A DNA stretch of 27,653 nt from Mariaggregatimicrobium sp964498785 (GTDB lineage: Bacteria; Zhuqueibacterota; Zhuqueibacteria; Thermofontimicrobiales; Thiofontviventaceae). A program made the position numbers and the translations under genes. The notes beneath the pieces were generated by a model. It had not been told where the DNA came from and did no database searches. It worked only from the letters and a program-made list of their open reading frames with translations. The stretch is taken from NCBI GenBank assembly GCA_964498785.1, contig CAZCJL010000094.1, positions 1-27,653 on the forward strand. The letters are read 5' to 3'. Of this stretch, positions 23,271 through 27,653 are shown piece by piece (positions within the stretch are counted from its first letter, which is position 1; each line of letters begins with the position of its first letter).

Positions 23271-24035
23271 TTAATATCCGCGGCTTGCTCCGCCGCCGCC
23301 GCTCATTCCGCCGCCAAATCCGCCGAAACCTCCGCTAAAACCGCCTCCTCCGAAGCCTCCGCCGAATCCGCCACGATCCCGTGGACCACCGCCGCCGAGA
23401 AGAGAACCCAAAATAATCCAGGGCAATGCTCTGCCGCGTGTCCCGAAAATCAGGAAAATGATCAGCAGGGAAATAATCCGGCCGATCCAGCTCGAACCCG
23501 AATTTCCACGACTTGATTGTGGTTTTGATGCTACCACACCGGTCAGTTCAACACCGGCGTCTTCAGCGATAACCTGCGCTACAGAGCTCACAGCAGATAA
23601 GTGCGCCCGTCCGTAGTCGCCTTTCTTTAAATAGGGAATCGCATAATCATCCAGAATTTGGCCGACTTTTCCATCCGGTAGAATGCCCTCCACACCATAT
23701 CCGGTTTCAATTCGAATTTTTCGTTCCTGGATAGCATTTAAAATGAGCACGCCCTTATCCTCGCCTTTCTTGCCGATACCCCATTTTTCATAAAGATCCA
23801 CTGCATAATTTTCAATCACATCCCCGTCCATGGATGGCACGGTCACATCGACAATGGCAGTGCCGGTTTTTTGCCAGACTTCGCGACTGATGACCTCGAT
23901 CTGGTTTTCAATTTGTGTGGGAATGACATTCGCGAAATCGTTGACTGCTCCGCGCTGGCTGGGATAATTCTGTGCAAGAACAAAACCTGCCATAAACAGA
24001 AGGAAAATCACAACTAATTTTATTACTTTTCTCAT
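23271..24035 (-). CDS. TPM-domain membrane protein (YgcG-like)
   Basis: 254 residues: signal peptide (1-21, ending VLAQ), TPM domain (about 28-165), one membrane helix (about 185-210) and a Gly-rich tail (from 218) ending GGGGASRGY. TPM-domain signatures are VNDFANVIP, EKWGIGKKGEDKGVLIL and RIETGYGVEGILPDG. The domain is proposed to bind metals or act as an acid phosphatase in plants; the bacterial role is unclear. Neighbouring lemA is the usual partner. AGGAG precedes ATG 24035. The tail is low complexity with a glycine/serine run, probably surface-exposed. Confidence 0.94.
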   Translation of the reverse strand: MRKVIKLVVIFLLFMAGFVLAQNYPSQRGAVNDFANVIPTQIENQIEVISREVWQKTGTAIVDVTVPSMDGDVIENYAVDLYEKWGIGKKGEDKGVLILNAIQERKIRIETGYGVEGILPDGKVGQILDDYAIPYLKKGDYGRAHLSAVSSVAQVIAEDAGVELTGVVASKPQSSRGNSGSSWIGRIISLLIIFLIFGTRGRALPWIILGSLLGGGGPRDRGGFGGGFGGGGFSGGFGGFGGGMSGGGGASRGY

Positions 24036-24053
24036 AAATCTCCTATCTCTTTA

Positions 24054-24100
24054 AAATAAAAAAGGTTTCTTTAAATGGTTGACCTCTGTTTAAAGAAACC
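24054..24100 (-). terminator. Rho-independent terminator of the 24155-24580 gene
   Basis: ggtttctttaaa (24064-24075) and tttaaagaaacc (24089-24100) form a perfect 12-bp stem; on the minus strand it is followed by a T6-A-T4 tract (24054-24063). It separates the duplicated-motif gene from the TPM operon. Confidence 0.85.
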
Positions 24101-24154
24101 CCGTTATATCATTAGAGCCTGGATTCATTATAAAATACAAATATGATTGATCTG

Positions 24155-24580
24155 TTAAAATGAATCGCTTTTCTTTACTTTTCTCCATTTCCACCCGAAT
24201 AGCTTTGTTCCCAGTCTTCGCGTCCAGCGATATTTACTCAAATAGCGCTTAAGTCCCGGATATTTTCCCCGATCATACGGATTTTGAATATTAATGAAAT
24301 TCGCGGTATTTTTTCTTTTGCCGGACTTAACCTGTTTAAAACTTTTGTGATTACGAATTGTTCCCTCGATCCCTAAAATTTCCTCGGCTGTGCATATACC
24401 TTTTTGAATAAGAATATTTACAATACTTTCTGTGGAAATTTCATCCGGAGAACAAATCCCTTTTTTGACCAACATCTTTTCGACAGTTCTTTCAGAAATC
24501 GCATCAACGCCTGTAGTAGTTTCAGTGTCGGCTATGGATTCTGTTGAAAACTGATTCGCATCGTATTTGTTAGACGACAT
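24155..24580 (-). CDS. Small basic protein with duplicated KGIC motif, unknown function
   Basis: 141 residues; family not recognised. An internal duplication is visible: VEKMLVKKGICSPDEI (about 33-48) and VNILIQKGICTAEEIL (about 53-69), each like the short helix-turn motif L-x-x-K-G-I-x-T/S-x-E-E found at the ends of SHOCT-like or coiled proteins. Each copy carries one Cys. The C-terminal half is strongly basic and aromatic (KRYLSKYRWTRRLG, KLFGWKWRKVKK), suggesting nucleic-acid or membrane contact. No signal or membrane helix is present. The ribosome binding site GAGGAGG, promoter at 24635-24663 and terminator at 24054-24100 make it a single-gene unit. A regulator or toxin/antitoxin-like role cannot be excluded. 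Confidence 0.65.
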   Translation of the reverse strand: MSSNKYDANQFSTESIADTETTTGVDAISERTVEKMLVKKGICSPDEISTESIVNILIQKGICTAEEILGIEGTIRNHKSFKQVKSGKRKNTANFINIQNPYDRGKYPGLKRYLSKYRWTRRLGTKLFGWKWRKVKKSDSF

Positions 24581-24634
24581 GGTTGATTACCTCCTCAAAG
24601 TTGCTGTACTGTGATGAATTATGTCGAAATATTT

Positions 24635-24663
24635 AATATAGCGTATCTATATCAATTTTGCAA
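24635..24663 (-). promoter_or_regulatory. Promoter of the duplicated-motif gene
   Basis: On the minus strand TTGCAA (24658-24663), a 17-nt spacer and TATATT (24635-24640). The start site would be near 24628, about 50 nt before the ATG at 24580. Confidence 0.6.
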
Positions 24664-24801
24664 GTTAAAAAATGGAATTGATTCTTAATTTTTTAAAGAT
24701 TTTAATGAATCAACCGAATAAAAATAAATTTACGCATATCAATTAACTGAAAGATATTTAATAAGTAAACGATGAACATCTTACTACAGGATTAAGCACA
24801 A

Positions 24802-27447
24802 ATGAAATTCTCTATCAAAAATGTTACCGCTATTATCGTCATCAATTTACTATTATTAACCTCACATATTTTCGCGGATTCATACGCAGGCCAGCTTTCT
24901 CCGGTTGCTTCATTCTGGGGCCCTGAGGAAGACTGGCGGCTGGGGTATTTCCTGTCACAGGCAGGGGATGTAAATGGCGACGGCTATGACGATTTTATGA
25001 TTGGCGCATATCACGATTGTACCCATGGTTTCAATGCCGGCGTTGTATACCTCTTTTTAGGACGATCCTCGTTCAACTGGGGGATGGATTGTCCGGTGAA
25101 AACAGCGGATCACATTTTTTACGGACGCCAGGAGTATGATTTGCTGGGATTTAATTTTTCCGGTGGCGGCGATATAAATGGCGACGGCTACAGCGACATT
25201 CTCATCGGCGCTCCGGGCAACTGGGAGGGAAAACCTTATGCAGGTGAAGCATTTGTTCTGCTCGGCAGCCCAAATCCTCAATGGAATAAAAACGCCCGCC
25301 CCTATTATCAGGCAAACGCGTCTTTCATTGGCGAAGATCCGTATGAGCAACTCGGTTACTCGGTCGGATTTGCCGGTGATGTGAATCGTGACGGCTATGA
25401 TGACATTTTAGTCGGCGTGCCTTTTAAAAACCGGGATGGCGAAACCTGGAATGGCAAAGCATATTTGGTTGCCGGAAGCGAAGACGGCTGGGACGCCCGA
25501 CATGTATCGATCAACGAACGAGCTGCAGCTTCGTTTGTTTTTTCAGGAAACGAAGCGCTTACCGGATTTTGCGTAAATGGTATCGGTGACATCAATGATG
25601 ACGAATTTCAGGATTTTGCCATCAGCGCGCCGGGGGCGCAGCACATTTTTGTAATGTTCGGGAAGAAAAATATCAATTGGGGATTTGATTTCGACCTGCA
25701 ACATGCAGATCTGACATTTTTAGCTGAAATGGCAAATGATGATGCCGGAAATCGCATCTGTACTGCGGGTGATGTTAATGGCGATGGGATTGATGATTTT
25801 TTGATTTCATCCACGAAGTTTAAATTTCAGGGACGCGGTTTTGAAGGCGGAAAAACGTATCTTATTTTCGGGCGTCGCCAGTGGAACCAGACGGAAATCT
25901 CATTATCAGAAGTGGACGCGTCATTTACTGCCGAAGGTCCCTATAACCACGCCGGATTTGGTATCTCCGGTCTGGGGGATATTGATGCCGATCGTTATGA
26001 TGATTTCATGATCGGCGCCCGATGGTACAGCGGGCAATTGTGGCATAGCGGCAAGGCATATTTATATAAAGGTCGTGAATCCGGTTGGAGCCGAAATACC
26101 GAGTTAAAGGACTGTGAAATTTTCTTTCGTGGCGACCGTGAACAAAGCTGCGTCGGCTGGGGAGTGAGCACCGCGGGAGATGTGAATGGCGACGGTCTGT
26201 CGGACTATTTCATCTCCGCACCGTTTGACCGTGAAGCGGGAGTATGCTCCGGTCAGGTCTATCTGTTCCGGGGACAGGCAGCGCATTCGAGGTGCGCGAT
26301 TAACGGAACGGTCTCATACTGGGCAGATAGCACACACATGGAAAACGTATCCGTGCATTTGACCGGAGATGATACCCAAACGATCATAACGGATCAATCC
26401 GGTGAATACCAATTTGAAGTCCCGATCTCCCGGAATTATGTGGTAACGCCGAATTGCAGTCACGATGGGACGCAGGCGATTTCTGCATACGACGCCTGGC
26501 TCACTGCCCGGTTCGCGGTAAATTTGAATACTCCCAATGAATTTCAAACCATTGTCGCGGATATAAATCAGGATAACAAACTAACAGCGTATGATGCTTC
26601 GTTAATTCTGCAACATACGGTGGGTAAAATTCTGCCGTCAAAATATACGATTGGCAACTGGATGTTCTCGCCGGAAAGCACCGCCTATTCGCCGGCTATT
26701 TATGAGACTGAAATTCAGAACTACACCGGAATGATAACCGGGGATGTAGACGGCAGTTGGATCGAGGCGGATTCGCTTGCTTCGCAACAAAACGTGGCCT
26801 CTGTTTATCCGGCAGATGTCACCGACGGCAAAGTATTATCATATCCCATTACGCTTAAATCCCGGGAGAAAATGTACGCGTTCCAGGCGACGATTGAATT
26901 CGATCCGGCTGAATTGCGTTTTCAGGGATTTGAGCATAGTAACGCGCCGGATGATTTGGTATTTGAATATCTTATGCAATCAAACAATATTATTAAAATA
27001 AGCGGATACGCGTTGCATGGACTTCCGGACACTGGATTTGGCGTTCATCCCGCGTTTGAAGTGTTAACTGATACCAGACCAGCGATCAAATTGCATAATC
27101 CTGTGGTTAATCGATCGAATATCAAATATCAGCCAATTTCCTCCTCTGTTGAAAATGAAACAGATCGTTCCGCACGCTTTGAGTTGCACCAGAACTACCC
27201 GAATCCGTTTAATCCGGGCACGACAATTCCATATACTTTAAATGAAGAAACGCGGGTGGTTATTGTAATTACCAATATTCGGGGACAGACCATTCGCCAG
27301 TATGATATGGGTGTACAGCCAGCAGGCAGTTATCACATTGAATGGGATGGCAGAGATCAGGCGGGGTGCGTTTTGCCGAGCGGGATTTATTTGTATTCAA
27401 TCCGAACGAAAACGCATACAGTTGTGAAAAAAATGGTGCGGTTGTAA
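24802..27447 (+). CDS. Secreted FG-GAP propeller protein with dockerin, cohesin-like and C-terminal sorting modules
   Basis: 881 residues. Order: signal peptide (1-25); seven FG-GAP/integrin-alpha-like repeats (about 50-490), each with a D-V/I-N-G-D-G-Y-D-D calcium loop followed by an I-G-A/I-S-A strand (blade 4 is degenerate: GDINDDEFQDFAISAP; blade 6 is GDIDADRYDDFMIGA); a carboxypeptidase-regulatory-like segment (about 498-550); a type I dockerin-like pair (AISAYDAW ~558-565 and DINQDNKLTAYDASLILQ ~585-603); a cohesin-like beta-sandwich (about 685-775); and the C-terminal sorting domain, NYPNPFNP near 797, running to GIYLYSIRT and KKMVRL. The last part is the FlgD-like type A sorting signal of type IX secretion systems. 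It is a surface or secreted protein, but no cohesin/dockerin partner is identified in the window. The ribosome binding site is weak. Confidence 0.92.
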   Translation: MKFSIKNVTAIIVINLLLLTSHIFADSYAGQLSPVASFWGPEEDWRLGYFLSQAGDVNGDGYDDFMIGAYHDCTHGFNAGVVYLFLGRSSFNWGMDCPVKTADHIFYGRQEYDLLGFNFSGGGDINGDGYSDILIGAPGNWEGKPYAGEAFVLLGSPNPQWNKNARPYYQANASFIGEDPYEQLGYSVGFAGDVNRDGYDDILVGVPFKNRDGETWNGKAYLVAGSEDGWDARHVSINERAAASFVFSGNEALTGFCVNGIGDINDDEFQDFAISAPGAQHIFVMFGKKNINWGFDFDLQHADLTFLAEMANDDAGNRICTAGDVNGDGIDDFLISSTKFKFQGRGFEGGKTYLIFGRRQWNQTEISLSEVDASFTAEGPYNHAGFGISGLGDIDADRYDDFMIGARWYSGQLWHSGKAYLYKGRESGWSRNTELKDCEIFFRGDREQSCVGWGVSTAGDVNGDGLSDYFISAPFDREAGVCSGQVYLFRGQAAHSRCAINGTVSYWADSTHMENVSVHLTGDDTQTIITDQSGEYQFEVPISRNYVVTPNCSHDGTQAISAYDAWLTARFAVNLNTPNEFQTIVADINQDNKLTAYDASLILQHTVGKILPSKYTIGNWMFSPESTAYSPAIYETEIQNYTGMITGDVDGSWIEADSLASQQNVASVYPADVTDGKVLSYPITLKSREKMYAFQATIEFDPAELRFQGFEHSNAPDDLVFEYLMQSNNIIKISGYALHGLPDTGFGVHPAFEVLTDTRPAIKLHNPVVNRSNIKYQPISSSVENETDRSARFELHQNYPNPFNPGTTIPYTLNEETRVVIVITNIRGQTIRQYDMGVQPAGSYHIEWDGRDQAGCVLPSGIYLYSIRTKTHTVVKKMVRL

Positions 27448-27505
27448 CAAAAAAAATCATCTGTTTACAAAATAAACATTCGACTTATCCTAATTTCCTG
27501 AGACC

Positions 27506-27538
27506 AGATTTCCGAAATCTCAGCGATTTCGGAAATCT
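27506..27538. repeat. Perfect 14-bp inverted repeat downstream of the FG-GAP gene
   Basis: agatttccgaaatc (27506-27519) and gatttcggaaatct (27525-27538) are perfect arms around tcagc. No T run follows, so it is either an atypical transcript end or an extragenic repeat. A weaker hairpin, gtaaaaaac/gtttttac, follows at about 27554-27576. The rest of 27448-27653 shows no gene. Confidence 0.65.
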
Positions 27539-27653
27539 ATCGCCCCCGGCGGTTGTAAAAAACTTTATGTTTTTACCGTCTACCTTAGCAGCCAGATGTT
27601 CCCCCGGATAATAAACCTTATTACCTCATTTTCTGAGAACATCGCGAAATAGC

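Noticed and set aside
27342..27611. Plus-strand open frame overlapping the end of the FG-GAP gene
   Set aside because: Out-of-frame shadow of the sorting domain followed by repeat DNA.

Overview
This window looks like a chromosomal segment of an uncultured or poorly characterised FCB-group bacterium, such as a Calditrichota- or KSB1-like lineage. The basis is a very large FG-GAP/dockerin protein ending in a C-terminal secretion-sorting (FlgD-like, type IX secretion style) module with an NYPNPFNP motif, a TatT/TatP-type TRAP receptor pair, an Aquifex-type single-chain aconitase and many hairpin-type intergenic repeats. The lineage is an inference; no rRNA or other strong phylogenetic marker is present. 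Promoters that can be read resemble sigma-70 boxes (TTGACA/TATATT), and most genes have clear AGGAGG-like ribosome binding sites. No tRNA, CRISPR array, insertion sequence or prophage was recognised.

Layout, left to right. 1-456: a decayed GIY-YIG gene between two copies of a short palindrome, then a terminator. 505-1269 (-): an SDR oxidoreductase. 1858-5773 (+): an orphan pilin-like protein, rnhB-yraN (overlapping), aconitase, and a 2[4Fe-4S] ferredoxin with its own promoter and terminator. 5985-11057 (+): a tight three-gene operon of an exported S55-type (SpoIVB-like) protease, an exported beta-propeller protein and an NrnA-like DHH phosphoesterase. 11058-12340: a 1.3-kb stretch without a convincing gene; it begins with a promoter followed at once by a structured, terminated short transcript (candidate small RNA) and also holds several inverted repeats. 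12341-16705 (+): a probable sugar or nucleoside salvage operon of exported ADP-ribosylglycohydrolase, a Mycobacterium-type RpiB, an unknown 164-residue protein and an FGGY sugar kinase. 16706-20181: a repeat-rich region with three minus-strand genes, an HD-domain hydrolase, a TatP/DctP-like binding protein and a TatT lipoprotein, but no TRAP membrane subunits. 20182-24035 (-): CstA, LemA, a nucleotidyltransferase-fold protein and a TPM-domain membrane protein (transcribed in the reverse of that order). 24155-24580 (-): a small protein with a duplicated motif. 24802-27447 (+): the 881-residue FG-GAP surface protein.

The best candidates for undescribed biology are the ADP-ribosylglycohydrolase/RpiB/unknown/FGGY operon, the S55 protease with its catalytic motifs in the reverse order to SpoIVB and an attached propeller partner, the permease-less TatT/TatP locus, and the candidate small RNA at about 11,180-11,253. 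The intergenic repeats form at least three families: a short CCTGC-attc-GCAGG palindrome, a 125-140-bp element bounded by CTCGT/ACGAG with a recent tandem duplication, and a GGGTTGAAAAG-type hairpin.
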